From assembly GCA_016709315.1 (NCBI GenBank), contig JADJMZ010000003.1, positions 372,001 through 436,000 of the forward strand: a stretch of 64,000 nucleotides of DNA. The letters run 5' to 3'. The DNA is from Ignavibacteria bacterium (GTDB taxonomy: Bacteria; Bacteroidota; Ignavibacteria; Tepidaquicellales; Tepidaquicellaceae). The notes beneath the pieces were generated by a model that was given only the letters and a program-made list of their open reading frames with translations, was not told the DNA's origin and made no database searches. A program made the position numbers and the translations under genes. This document shows positions 1-9,705 of the stretch, piece after piece; positions within the stretch are counted from its first letter, which is position 1; every line of letters begins with the position of its first letter.

Positions 1-13
1 ATAAGTAAAAAAT

Positions 14-1162
14 ATGGATTTAAATTCAGAAAAAAAAGTTTTTACTATAATTGATTATATAAATTTATTTTTAAAACATAAAAAGATTATATTAATTTAT
101 TCTTTAACTGCAGCTATACTGTCATTTCTCTTAGCATTTTTTGTAATTAAACCGGTTTTTCTGTCTACAGGTGTAATTAAGACAGCCACTTCAAAATCAT
201 CAATGCTTGGCGGATTATTAAGCACAACAGGATTAGCCGAACTTGGTGATTTCGGTGATCTTGCTCCGGGCAGCGGTTCTTCTGCACAGGATCTGGCTTT
301 GTATGAAAATATACTTATGAGCAGAGGCAATATAGAAGAAACTGTGTTAAAGTTTAATATAATGGAAGAAGAAGATTTCAAATATATGTTTGATGCGATA
401 AAATATTTCCGTGAAAACATAATAACAATAAACAAAGATAAAGTAGCCGGGACACTTTCGATAGGGATTTATGATATTGACCCTTCCAGAGCCAAGGAGA
501 TCGTAGATTTCTTAATATATCAGCTTAACAAAAAAAACATAGAATTAAGCGTTCAGAATGCCAGAAATAACAGAAAATTTATTGAAGAAAGATATGAAAT
601 AGTAAAGAACGATTTAAAGACAGCCGAAGACAGTTTGCAGATATATCAGGATAAATTCGGGGTTGCGCCGGATATTCAAATTCAGGTAGCAGCTAAAGGA
701 AGCCTGGAACTTGAAGCGCAAATTAAATCCGAAGAGATCAAACTTGAACTGCTTTCGAAAATCATCAGTTCCGATCAGTCTGAAGTTAAAGCACAGCAGG
801 AGAAGATCAATGCTTTAAAAAAGCAATTATTTGAGATAAACAATTCAGATTACAGTGAAAGCAAATTAAATCTAAAAGGTAGTCCGAATATAATACTTAA
901 TTATTTCAGACTCAGAAGAAATGTCGAAATACAAAATAAGATCCTTGTTACACTGATTCCAATGCTTGAACAGTCTAAAATCGAAGAGAACCGGGAAACA
1001 CCTACAGTGCTGATCCTTGATTCCCCTAATGTTCCGGATAAGAAATCAAAACCAAAAAGACTGATAATCATTGTATTATCAACAGCTGTAGTATTTTTTG
1101 GCACTTACATATATTATTACTTAAAGGATGTAGTCGTTAAAAAATATTCTTTAAATGAATAG
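14..1162 (+). CDS. Wzz-like polysaccharide chain-length determinant
   Basis: Inner-membrane polysaccharide co-polymerase that would set the chain length of the O-antigen or exopolysaccharide built by this locus. The 382-residue product has the family layout: a cytoplasmic N-terminus, a first membrane helix at about residues 30-50, a long periplasmic part rich in helices (about 180-280), and a second membrane helix at about 350-370 preceded by the Pro/Lys-rich segment PNVPDKKSKPKR. There is no C-terminal tyrosine-kinase domain, so it is the Wzz type rather than a Wzc fusion. It overlaps the next gene by eight bases, which points to translational coupling. The ATG lies only 13 bases into the window, so anything upstream is unseen. 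The family call is sound; which polymer it controls is unknown. Confidence 0.85.
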   Translation: MDLNSEKKVFTIIDYINLFLKHKKIILIYSLTAAILSFLLAFFVIKPVFLSTGVIKTATSKSSMLGGLLSTTGLAELGDFGDLAPGSGSSAQDLALYENILMSRGNIEETVLKFNIMEEEDFKYMFDAIKYFRENIITINKDKVAGTLSIGIYDIDPSRAKEIVDFLIYQLNKKNIELSVQNARNNRKFIEERYEIVKNDLKTAEDSLQIYQDKFGVAPDIQIQVAAKGSLELEAQIKSEEIKLELLSKIISSDQSEVKAQQEKINALKKQLFEINNSDYSESKLNLKGSPNIILNYFRLRRNVEIQNKILVTLIPMLEQSKIEENRETPTVLILDSPNVPDKKSKPKRLIIIVLSTAVVFFGTYIYYYLKDVVVKKYSLNE

Positions 1163-2345
1163 CGCAACATTATCTAATCCTGCATTAAACTTCAGAATTG
1201 AAATAAAGTTCTTTTTGTTTCTCTTACCGCTTTTTTTTACATTTGACCTTATATATTACTTTTCCTTTTATGTGCTATTTGTTTTTGTCATTTTTTTTAT
1301 TGATAAACTTAACACTGGATTCAGGGATTTCTATGTTTACAGTTTCATATTCTGGCTACTGCTTTTGACTTACGGGCTTTACAAAGTGACCGATAGTATT
1401 GTGAAATCGGAAGCTTTCTATTATTACTATATTACCATTCTCATACCGTTTCTTATATTCCTGATCTTTACAAATTCGAATTTAAAGATGAAATTTCTGG
1501 ATAAATTTTTCAATTTATTATTCATATCCGGTATCATATTAGCTTTTTATTCATTTTACATACTGAGCACCATAAATTTCGATTTCAGGTACAGGATACC
1601 TTCATTTTGGAATCATTATAATCTGGTAGCGGCATATTTCATGGTATTGTTACTATTTAATTTATCTTTTCTGGTAAATACCAAATTCTCAAAAAGATCG
1701 TTTTTATATATTGTTTCCCTGGTCATTATTATGCTGGGATTAATCATGACACAAACCAGGGGGATCTGGCTTGCCACATTAATTGCAATTTTATTCTATA
1801 TACTCAAAAGACCAAAACTTTTTGTTCCTGTTTTAATTGTAGTACTGGCAATAACGGCATTATTTTACGATATAATTGTTGACAGATTTTTTTCAGTTGT
1901 GAATTTTGGAAGCGATATCTCTTCGATAGGAAGGTTACAGGCCTGGATTGCTTCAGTCATTCTGATTAAAGATAATTTAATCTGGGGATACGGATTCGAT
2001 GCTTTCAGATATTTTAGGGATAATGTTTTTTCCGTATATTTTGTAATACTTCCTCATCCTCATAATACATATCTGACGTTGATGCTGGATCTCGGATTAT
2101 TCGGATTTGTAATTTACATAAGCTTTTTTATCAAAGCATTTTATTATGCGATAAAACTAAGAAAGACTTCAAAGGACAGTTCTGTAAATAAATACCTGGA
2201 CGGAATACAATTGTCTTTTGTTGCTTTTCTTGTTGCTTTTATGTTTGAACCTTATTTTACAATACTTGGTGCAATTACATTTGTTTTATGGGTATTGATA
2301 TCACTTTCGTTTTATCTTTATTACAATCATAACAATTTAGCCTGA
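1155..2345 (+). CDS. O-antigen ligase/polymerase-like membrane protein (Wzy/WaaL family)
   Basis: A 396-residue, very hydrophobic protein with about ten membrane helices. The Wzy_C-type signature is visible: a periplasmic loop region around residues 245-310 (SSIGRLQAWIAS, then WGYGFDAFRYF) followed by the hallmark HPHNTYLTLMLDLGLFGF. Members either polymerise lipid-linked repeat units or ligate the finished glycan to lipid A core; sequence alone does not separate the two. Position between a Wzz-like protein and a Wzx-like flippase favours a Wzy polymerase role. The ATG sits inside the end of the wzz-like gene (eight-base overlap), so both are probably translated together. Confidence 0.82.
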   Translation: MNSATLSNPALNFRIEIKFFLFLLPLFFTFDLIYYFSFYVLFVFVIFFIDKLNTGFRDFYVYSFIFWLLLLTYGLYKVTDSIVKSEAFYYYYITILIPFLIFLIFTNSNLKMKFLDKFFNLLFISGIILAFYSFYILSTINFDFRYRIPSFWNHYNLVAAYFMVLLLFNLSFLVNTKFSKRSFLYIVSLVIIMLGLIMTQTRGIWLATLIAILFYILKRPKLFVPVLIVVLAITALFYDIIVDRFFSVVNFGSDISSIGRLQAWIASVILIKDNLIWGYGFDAFRYFRDNVFSVYFVILPHPHNTYLTLMLDLGLFGFVIYISFFIKAFYYAIKLRKTSKDSSVNKYLDGIQLSFVAFLVAFMFEPYFTILGAITFVLWVLISLSFYLYYNHNNLA

Positions 2346-2445
2346 TTTAATTTAACTGTTGTCATAATTTTAATATTTAAAATAAGATCAAATCAAAAAG
2401 ATTTTAAAAGCAACTTCTAGCATTTCAGTTTCGACAGCAGTCGTA

Positions 2446-3852
2446 TTGATTTGTGCATTCTTGAAGAATAAAACATTTGCCATTTATCTGGGAGTTACAG
2501 GACTGGGAATAATTTCCCAGCTGACAAATCTTATAACTTTGCTGAATTATTTTGTACCATTAGGAATTCCGAACGGGTTGTCCAAGATCATTGCAGAAGA
2601 AAACATATTTGAAAAAGAAAGGCTTAAGAAAATTTTCCTTTCATCACTGAGTCTTGTTTTTTTTCCGGTTGTATTTTTTTCAGTTATCTTTTTTCTGTTT
2701 TCAGGTTTAATTTCTGAATTCCTCTTTGAAAGCATAGAATATGAATCTTATATAAAAATTATTTCTGTATTTCTGCCATTCATTGCATTCAGTTCAATGC
2801 TTGAAGGGTTTATAAGAGGACTTAAAGTCATAAATTTATATGTGAAATTAATAATAATTTCAAACATTTTTAATCTTCTTATTATAATTCCGCTTGTATT
2901 GTTATACGGGATCAAAGGAGCGATCATCGGGATCCTGACATCAAATGTAATTTACATTACTTTCAGCATATACTATCTGACCAAAAATAAAATTATAGAC
3001 AAATTTGAGATCATAAAAGAATTCGACAAAGAATTATTCTACAAAATAATCAAAGTATCATTTGTCTTTCTGATCTCCGGCGCATTTTTTCAGTTATCAT
3101 TACTGATGCTGAGGAAAATGATAATAGCGGATTTGGGCATATATTATAATGGAATTTTTCAGAGTGTGATAGGTATTTCAATAAGCTATTTTGGATTTAT
3201 ATTCCTTTCACTTTCGACATATTCATTTCCAACAATTTCGAAAATGTCCGATATTGATGAGATAAATAATGAATTAAACATCAATGTAAAATACATTATG
3301 CTTTTAATGGTTCCGCTTGTCATACTGGTCTTTTCGTTCAGGTATCTGGTAATTTCTGTTTTGTTTTCCAAAGATTTTTTCCCTTCCGAAAGCTTATTTG
3401 TTTATCAGTTTTTAGGTGATTATTTCAAAGCTCTTGCCTGGGCGATCGGTATATGGCTTGTTCCTAAAATGAAACTGAAAGTTTTCGTCCTGCTGGAAGT
3501 TATTCTGAATTTTAATTTGATTTTTATTTTTTATATAATTCTCCTGTCAGGACAAAATAATATTTTATATGTGTCTGTGACTTATTTGATTGCATACTGC
3601 ATTCATTTTATTCTTAATTATGTGTTTTCAAAAAAACTTATTAAATTTGAATTCACCAAAGAGAATAGAAAGCTGTTTTTTACAAGCATAGTTGTTCTTA
3701 TCTCGGCAATGCTTATTTCACAGTTATCTTATATAGCTGGAATGATAGCTGCACTGCCTGTGCTGGCTTTATGGTTTTATTTATCTATCAAAAAGGAAGA
3801 GATGCTTGAGATAAAAAAAATATTTTTATCAGTAATCAGGAAATATACATAA
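2446..3852 (+). CDS. Wzx-like polysaccharide flippase (MATE/MOP fold)
   Basis: Membrane protein of the polysaccharide transport family, with about twelve to fourteen helices, expected to flip undecaprenyl-linked repeat units across the inner membrane. The listed TTG start gives 468 residues but cuts into the first helix. The frame stays open back to 2386 and encodes, just upstream, a typical flippase beginning (KKILKATSSISVSTAVVL). No ATG, GTG or TTG exists in that stretch; the best placed codon is an ATC at 2392, giving a start like MKKILKATS. The true N-terminus is therefore probably upstream of the listed start, either from a rare start codon or because of a mutated or misread ATG. It ends 11 bases before the following glycosyltransferase gene. 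Confidence 0.8.
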   Translation: MICAFLKNKTFAIYLGVTGLGIISQLTNLITLLNYFVPLGIPNGLSKIIAEENIFEKERLKKIFLSSLSLVFFPVVFFSVIFFLFSGLISEFLFESIEYESYIKIISVFLPFIAFSSMLEGFIRGLKVINLYVKLIIISNIFNLLIIIPLVLLYGIKGAIIGILTSNVIYITFSIYYLTKNKIIDKFEIIKEFDKELFYKIIKVSFVFLISGAFFQLSLLMLRKMIIADLGIYYNGIFQSVIGISISYFGFIFLSLSTYSFPTISKMSDIDEINNELNINVKYIMLLMVPLVILVFSFRYLVISVLFSKDFFPSESLFVYQFLGDYFKALAWAIGIWLVPKMKLKVFVLLEVILNFNLIFIFYIILLSGQNNILYVSVTYLIAYCIHFILNYVFSKKLIKFEFTKENRKLFFTSIVVLISAMLISQLSYIAGMIAALPVLALWFYLSIKKEEMLEIKKIFLSVIRKYT

Positions 3853-3862
3853 GCAAAGAAAA

Positions 3863-4768
3863 ATGATTAGCATAATTATCATAACATACAACAGAAGCGG
3901 ATTGTTGATGAAAACTGTGAAATCCATTTTAAATCAGACTTACTGCGATTTTGAACTTATACTGGTGGATGACGGGTCAACTGACAATACTCAGGAAGTC
4001 ATTAACTCATTAACAGACAGCAGAATAAAATATTATAATTACGGGAAGATAGGGAACCTGTCAAAATTAAGGAATCTGGGAATCAGGCAGTCTGAATTTG
4101 AATACATTGCCTTCTGTGATGATGATGACCTTTGGAATGAAAATAAAATTGAATTGCAGATGAAACATCTTGGAGAATTTAAAATGATATGTTCAAATGC
4201 AGAAGTTATTGATGTAAACGATAAAGTCATTAAAGAAAGATATTTTGAATTATTCGAAAATGATTTCAGAATTTCAAAGGAACATTTATTAAAATTAGGT
4301 AACAGTATCCTGACCTCTTCATTGTTACTGGAAAAGAAAATTCTGTATGAAAAGAATTTGTTTTTTGATGAAATAAATGTAACAAATTACTGCGAAGATT
4401 ATGAATTATTCCTGAGGCTCAGCGAATACAATGACTTTTTATTCATGGGAAATAATCTTGTCGGGAAAAGATCTCATTCTAGCGTTTCCGGAGGACCGGA
4501 AAATAATTTAATTATGCTCAGAGCATCAATCGGCATTTTAAAAAAATATACTGGGAAAGGAAACAGGCTTGATGATATACATGCAACAGAAGGGATACTT
4601 GGATTTAAGCAATTGATGGTTATTATATCCTTCAAATTAAACCCCTTAAAAGGATTAACAGAATTATCAGAATACATCCTTTATATCATTGATCCGAAAG
4701 TGTTTAATGTTTTTTTAAAAACAAAACTGCTGAAGAAGATCAGGAAGCTGATAAGTCGGAATCCATAA
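3863..4768 (+). CDS. Glycosyltransferase family 2
   Basis: A 301-residue GT-A fold transferase. The N-terminus is canonical (IIIITYNRSGLLMKTVKSIL, then LVDDGSTDNTQEV), and the DXD-type metal/nucleotide site is visible as FCDDDDLW near residue 90. The acceptor region has the expected CEDYELFLRLSEY (ED motif of the putative catalytic base) around residue 175. It has no membrane helix, so it probably works at the cytoplasmic face of the membrane on lipid-linked glycan. It follows the flippase by 11 bases and belongs to the same operon. Donor sugar and linkage cannot be read from the sequence. Confidence 0.88.
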   Translation: MISIIIITYNRSGLLMKTVKSILNQTYCDFELILVDDGSTDNTQEVINSLTDSRIKYYNYGKIGNLSKLRNLGIRQSEFEYIAFCDDDDLWNENKIELQMKHLGEFKMICSNAEVIDVNDKVIKERYFELFENDFRISKEHLLKLGNSILTSSLLLEKKILYEKNLFFDEINVTNYCEDYELFLRLSEYNDFLFMGNNLVGKRSHSSVSGGPENNLIMLRASIGILKKYTGKGNRLDDIHATEGILGFKQLMVIISFKLNPLKGLTELSEYILYIIDPKVFNVFLKTKLLKKIRKLISRNP

Positions 4769-4995
4769 GGACCGATAATTCAGAATAAGATATTGTCAGA
4801 TTTTATTTTGTTAATGTATCCGCTTTTACAATGATAAATCTAACAGAACGAACATCTGATATTATAAAGCCGGTGACATAAGAAAATGGAGTTTAAAGGA
4901 TTTATTGACTAAAGATTCTGATCTTATAAATCCGGGTGCAGAAATATTTTTATTTTAAATATAAACCATTTAAAAAATATTTAATTTCACTATTT
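4769..4995 (+). other. Intergenic stretch with possible remnant of a coding sequence
   Basis: About 230 bases between two polysaccharide genes. Two overlapping frames read like ordinary protein: MINLTERTSDIIK starting at 4831, then after a one-base shift KAGDIRKWSLKDLLTKDSD and INPGAEIFLF to about 4958. This could be the decayed end of a lost gene or chance. I see no terminator or clear promoter. Confidence 0.25.
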
Positions 4996-7137
4996 ATGAT
5001 TTTTAAATTATTGAAAATATTTTCAGTTTCTTTTTCTATTCTTTTATTTTCCAATTTTTGTAGTTATTTATCAGCGCAAAATTCTCCTATACCAAATTCA
5101 AACTACAATTCATACAGAAATACGGTCACATTCAATGCAGCATCAGAATCCTACAAATTTGCATATACAGATGAAAACAAAACAATTGTATATGAATATT
5201 CATTAAGGAACGGCTCTTCTTTTAACGGAATAAAGTTTATATCAGATGGATATGAATTTTACCCGAGCAATTACGGAGGAGTATGCATGACTTCACCTGA
5301 TAATGTAAATTACTATCTGTGGTCGGAAGGTATAAGTAAGAAACTTCTGAGATCACAAATGATCAGGGATACTTTGTTAACTGAATGGGTGGTTAGCAAA
5401 GGGAATGAATTTTATTTCCACTTTGAATATAAATTTTACATTTCAGGAAAAACACTGGTTATTAAGGTCAGAGATGCCGGAAAGATCAAAAATTACAGCA
5501 TAAAAAAATACGCTACACTTGCTTCATTTCAGCTTGACAGGTGCGAAGGGGCAGTTAATCCTGTTATAGTGGGAGTTCCGTATTTATCTACTATAAATGT
5601 TTTGTATTCAAACAATTTTTTCACATCGCTTTTCTTTGACTGGACCAAAACAAATTCTTCACAGATAAACACTTTCGACAGTCCCTTTTCAAATACTTCC
5701 GTATATTTTGCACAGGAAGCTTTGTATAAAAACAAAACGAACGGAAAGAAATATTTGCTTGATGAAACTATTTATATGACGGTTTCTTCAGAGCTTGAAG
5801 ATGTATTCCCGAATATTCCGAATCCCGTTGCTAAATATAAAAACGAATCCATAAACAGGATCATATATGACAACTGGGACGCCGGATTTGAAAAAGTTTT
5901 CAATAATCTTTCAGTGATCAGGAATGAAAATATCAATAACTTATGGCTGATCGTTCATGACTGGCAGAACGCAGGTTATGACAATAAATTACCGGAAGTT
6001 CTTCCGGCTAATCCTCTTTACGGAGGCAATGAAGCTTTATTGAGAGTAAGTAATCTGTGCAGTACTTCAGGATATTTATTTTCGCTGCACGAGAATTATT
6101 CCGATATTTATCCCAACTCATCAGTTTACAATATTTCAGAAGTTGCACTTGATCCCGAAGGGAATCCTGTGAACGGTTGGAAATCACCGACGCTGCAGGC
6201 AAAACTTCTGAAACCCGGAAAAATCAAAAAATATCTTATACCCATCTCTACAAAAATAAATAAAACTCTGAAAACCAGTGCATCTTTTATTGATGTGCTA
6301 ACTGCGAAAAGTCCCTCAGAAGCTATGGATTTTGATTCAAGGGAAAACTATGCCGGCAAGAACAATACTTCTTTGAAAATTACAAATGATATAGGCAATC
6401 AACTAAGAAAGATTCATAACGGTCCGGTCAGCGGCGAAGGTTATCATCATTTTTATTACATTGGATATTATGACGATTTTGAAGCTCAGATACAAACGGG
6501 GAAAATTTCAAATCAGCAACTGACCGGAGGTTATTATAAACCGCTTCTGGTGGATTTTGATCTCAGAAAAATGCATGACAAGACGATGGTTCACGGTGTG
6601 GGTTATTACGAAAGATTTTTTTACAAGGACAGTTACTGGAAATACATGGGAAGGAGCAGGGACTCGTCACTGATTTATTCTGCTACAGAACTTGCATACG
6701 GACACGGAGCATTTTTCAGTTCACTATCTTACAATCCGTCCGAGCAGGGTGAGCTTGAATACAATTATGTTTATCCCGTTCAGACATTGTACGGAAACGC
6801 AAATGCCGTAAAGATACTGTATAATGATAACGGAAATCTTTTAACTGTATCCCAATACATAAAAAAATATCCGAATACATTTGATAAGTTTGAAAGCAGT
6901 GATTTTATGTCACAGGTTTTAATAGAGTATGACAATGGAGTTAAAGTCTATGTTAACAGGAGTCCACACAGGGAATGGCAATTGAATTTTGACAATGAAT
7001 TAAACGGTTGGTTTGATTATCATGCCATAAAAACCGGCAGAGCTGTCTTATACAAGGGAGGGGAACAGCCTTCAAACCTTGTTCTGCCAAAAGAAAACGG
7101 CTGGTTCTGTTATTCGCCATTTACTCCGTCAAATTAA
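4996..7137 (+). CDS. Secreted glycoside hydrolase-like protein (GH101/DUF5696-like)
   Basis: Large exported protein of unproven function. I prefer the ATG at 4996 to the upstream GTG at 4936, because it yields a compact signal peptide (MIFKLLKIFSVSFSILLFS, cleavage near YLSAQ-NS). The first third looks like a beta-rich carbohydrate-binding or supersandwich domain. The middle resembles a TIM-barrel glycosidase of the GH101/DUF5696 type: LWLIVHDWQNAGYD, then YLFSLHENYSDIYP, then ASFIDVLTA and VSGEGYHHFYYIGYYDDFE, where the Asp in FIDV and the Glu in SGEG are the candidate catalytic acids. A secreted or periplasmic glycosidase inside a polysaccharide locus would trim or release its own polymer. 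The family call is from memory of motif layout only, so treat it as tentative. Confidence 0.45.
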   Translation: MIFKLLKIFSVSFSILLFSNFCSYLSAQNSPIPNSNYNSYRNTVTFNAASESYKFAYTDENKTIVYEYSLRNGSSFNGIKFISDGYEFYPSNYGGVCMTSPDNVNYYLWSEGISKKLLRSQMIRDTLLTEWVVSKGNEFYFHFEYKFYISGKTLVIKVRDAGKIKNYSIKKYATLASFQLDRCEGAVNPVIVGVPYLSTINVLYSNNFFTSLFFDWTKTNSSQINTFDSPFSNTSVYFAQEALYKNKTNGKKYLLDETIYMTVSSELEDVFPNIPNPVAKYKNESINRIIYDNWDAGFEKVFNNLSVIRNENINNLWLIVHDWQNAGYDNKLPEVLPANPLYGGNEALLRVSNLCSTSGYLFSLHENYSDIYPNSSVYNISEVALDPEGNPVNGWKSPTLQAKLLKPGKIKKYLIPISTKINKTLKTSASFIDVLTAKSPSEAMDFDSRENYAGKNNTSLKITNDIGNQLRKIHNGPVSGEGYHHFYYIGYYDDFEAQIQTGKISNQQLTGGYYKPLLVDFDLRKMHDKTMVHGVGYYERFFYKDSYWKYMGRSRDSSLIYSATELAYGHGAFFSSLSYNPSEQGELEYNYVYPVQTLYGNANAVKILYNDNGNLLTVSQYIKKYPNTFDKFESSDFMSQVLIEYDNGVKVYVNRSPHREWQLNFDNELNGWFDYHAIKTGRAVLYKGGEQPSNLVLPKENGWFCYSPFTPSN

Positions 7138-7197
7138 CGGCAAAAACAAATGAGAATAATCAGAGATCTGAATTCAGAAAAAAAGATGCAGTAAGTC

Positions 7198-8160
7198 ATG
7201 AGTTACAAATCCGATATTTCAGTTATTATTGTGAACTACAATACTTCAGGTCACTTATCAGAATGCCTGGAATCGTTCAGAAAATATTTTCCGGAAAATG
7301 ATATTGAGATCATTGTTTCGGATAATAATTCTACTGACGGAAAATTACCGGAACTGGTAAATAAATTTCCGGAAGTAAAATTTTTTCAGAGAGACGTAAA
7401 TGACGGTTTTCCGGGAGGATGTAATTACGGAGCGGAGAGATCCGGATGCAATTATCTTTTATTTGTAAATCCGGATATTATTCTTAAAGATAATTCTTTG
7501 ATAAAACTAAAGGAAATTCTTGAAAGCGATCCTTCAGCGGGAATTGTTTCGGGGGTAATGATAAACGAAATTGATCAGCCGATATATTTTTACAATGATT
7601 TTCCTGCTTTTAAATGGGAAATCATAAACATACTTGGTTTCGGATATGAGAGGGAAATACAAAGGCTTGTTAACAGAAGAGAAATAAGGGAAAATCAGAA
7701 TTTCGAAGTTGACTGGTTCCATGGTGCATTCCTGATGATGAGAAGATCCGATTTCAAACTGACAGGCGGATTTAATGAAAAATATTTTATGTATTATGAA
7801 GATGTTGAAATGTGTTATAAATTTAAAAACAAATTTAGCAAAAGGAATATTTGCATTACGGGAATAAAATATTATCATCATACACAGGCATCCATTGACA
7901 TCGATAAAAATGATGATATATACATATTCCATATTAACAGAGGCAAATTATTATTCATTCAGAACTATAAATTCCCTGAAAGGACATTAATTTATATTGC
8001 AGGACTGACTTATGTTATAACAAGACTGATAGCCCTTCCTTTCTGGAATAAATATAAAGGACGTAAAAAAGATAAACTGACACAGCTTTTGAAAGTTCTT
8101 AAGCTTTACCTGAATATTAATTTTTTAAATACCAGCAAATATGAATACATCAAAAAATAA
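7198..8160 (+). CDS. Glycosyltransferase family 2, rhamnosyltransferase-like
   Basis: A 320-residue GT2 of the WcaE/rhamnosyltransferase type. Visible motifs are VIIVNYNTSGHLSECLESF at the N-terminus, VSDNNSTDGKLPEL, the GFPGGCNYG segment typical of this subgroup (usually GFGGGNN), LLFVNPDI as the DXD equivalent, and WFHGAFLMMRR followed by FMYYEDVEMCYKF, the conserved acceptor-side ED motif. The C-terminal 60 residues are basic and hydrophobic and may lie on the membrane. It overlaps the next gene by 20 bases, so the two are coupled. Confidence 0.87.
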   Translation: MSYKSDISVIIVNYNTSGHLSECLESFRKYFPENDIEIIVSDNNSTDGKLPELVNKFPEVKFFQRDVNDGFPGGCNYGAERSGCNYLLFVNPDIILKDNSLIKLKEILESDPSAGIVSGVMINEIDQPIYFYNDFPAFKWEIINILGFGYEREIQRLVNRREIRENQNFEVDWFHGAFLMMRRSDFKLTGGFNEKYFMYYEDVEMCYKFKNKFSKRNICITGIKYYHHTQASIDIDKNDDIYIFHINRGKLLFIQNYKFPERTLIYIAGLTYVITRLIALPFWNKYKGRKKDKLTQLLKVLKLYLNINFLNTSKYEYIKK

Positions 8161-9256
8161 AAAGAAGATACTTGTTACATTGAATGACTGCAGAATAAGC
8201 GGAATTGAAAAATTCACCATACTTCTTGCAAAACACATTGACAGAAACAGATTTAAAATAACTGTTGCGGTACCGACATATGGACCAGTATGCGAAGTTT
8301 TAAAGAAACTCAATACGGAATATTTTGTATTTAATAATAAAAAAAACGGAAAGTACAGACTGAGCGGAATCAGGGATCTGTTTAAATTCATTAAGAAGAA
8401 TAATTTTGATATAATTCATGCACAGGCAGGATCTGCGCCCTGTCTTATTGGAAAAATGCTGGGTACAAAACTGATACTGGAGCACAGACATGGAATTGAT
8501 TATACAATTGAACAAATTGAAAACCTGAGCTTTTTAAAACTGCAATATGAAAAAATGAAAAAAAATCTTACAGATTATACTCTGACCTGCAACAGAAATG
8601 ATAAAAACATACTGATAAATAAATTATCCTATGAAAGCGATAAGATTGGGGTGATATATAACGGAATAGAGCATGAAGAAAAACCTGAAATCAGAAATAC
8701 AAATATTAAATTCATCATAGGCAACATCGGGAGATTAATGTTTCAGAAAGGTCAGGAATATCTTATTGAAGCGGCACTGATCCTTAGGAACAAAGGATAT
8801 GATTTTGAGTATCACATTTACGGTGAAGGAGAGAAAAAGGATGAACTATCAAATCTTATAAAAAGGCATAAACTTGAAGATACCGTATTCCTGAAAGGAT
8901 ATAACAATGATATTTACAGTAGATTAAAATCGTTTGACATTTTTGCTTTACCTTCACGATATGAGGGAATTCCTTATGTGATCCTCGAAGCGATGAGAGC
9001 ATCTGTTCCGGTAATTGCGACAAATGTAGGGGGAATAAATGAAGTTATCATGAATATGATAAACGGTATATTGATACAAAAAGAGGATCCGAATCAGCTT
9101 GCAGCATCAATTCTGAAATTGTATGATTCAGAGAAACTGAGAAATGATTTTACGATTCAGGCAAGAAAGGATTTCATTGAGAAATATACAATTGAAAAGA
9201 CCATTGAAGAAGTTGAATACATATATTCAACCGGAAAATTAAATTTACAAAGTTAA
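8141..9256 (+). CDS. Glycosyltransferase family 4
   Basis: A 371-residue GT-B transferase. The N-terminal Rossmann part begins KILVTLNDCRISGIEKFTIL. The C-terminal donor domain has the usual order: NIGRLMFQKGQEYLIEA, then FLKGYNNDI, then the EX7E motif in LPSRYEGIPYVILEAMRA and VIATNVGGINEVI. It would retain configuration at the sugar. Its start lies inside the preceding GT2 gene (20-base overlap) and it ends ten bases before a decayed transferase gene. Sugar specificity is unknown. Confidence 0.88.
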   Translation: MNTSKNKKKILVTLNDCRISGIEKFTILLAKHIDRNRFKITVAVPTYGPVCEVLKKLNTEYFVFNNKKNGKYRLSGIRDLFKFIKKNNFDIIHAQAGSAPCLIGKMLGTKLILEHRHGIDYTIEQIENLSFLKLQYEKMKKNLTDYTLTCNRNDKNILINKLSYESDKIGVIYNGIEHEEKPEIRNTNIKFIIGNIGRLMFQKGQEYLIEAALILRNKGYDFEYHIYGEGEKKDELSNLIKRHKLEDTVFLKGYNNDIYSRLKSFDIFALPSRYEGIPYVILEAMRASVPVIATNVGGINEVIMNMINGILIQKEDPNQLAASILKLYDSEKLRNDFTIQARKDFIEKYTIEKTIEEVEYIYSTGKLNLQS

Positions 9257-9265
9257 AACAATTTA

Positions 9266-9673
9266 TTGATACCTGATATTTTTCATTTCTGTTACGGATT
9301 GACAGAAGATTTCGGAGGCAAACCTTACTCGCTTGTTCATTATCTTGCCGTAAAATCTGCATTTGAACTTAACAAACCTGTTAAGATATATTTCTATTAC
9401 TCATATGAACCTAAGGGAGAGTGGCGGGAAAAAACAAAAAAACTTGTTGAACTTATTAAAGTTGATCCTCCTTCAGAGATTTTCGGGAATCCATTGATTC
9501 ATGTTGCGCACAAGGCGGACATATTAAGACTTTATGTATTATTAGAAAACGGTGTCATCTATATGTATATTGATACGATCTGGAATAATCCGTCTTCGCC
9601 ATTATTGAATAATAAATTCGGACACATTACTGGAAAAAGTTTTGAATTATTTGAAAATCAGCTGGATTTATAA
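9266..9673 (+). pseudogene. Truncated DXD-type glycosyltransferase (capsular/mannosyl type)
   Basis: This 135-residue frame matches only the N-terminal half of the sugar-binding, DXD-containing glycosyltransferase family (usually over 230 residues). The start MIPDIFHFCYG and the block HKADILRLYVLLENG are typical. The following metal-binding motif, normally GGIYLDIDT, reads GVIYMYIDT here, so its first Asp is replaced by Tyr. The frame stops soon after and the next gene begins 32 bases later, leaving no room for the missing half in any frame. Loss of a key residue plus a missing C-terminus points to a dead gene left by a deletion. Confidence 0.65.
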
Positions 9674-9705
9674 ACTGAATTGGTTTCCATAAATTTAATT
9701 TTTAA

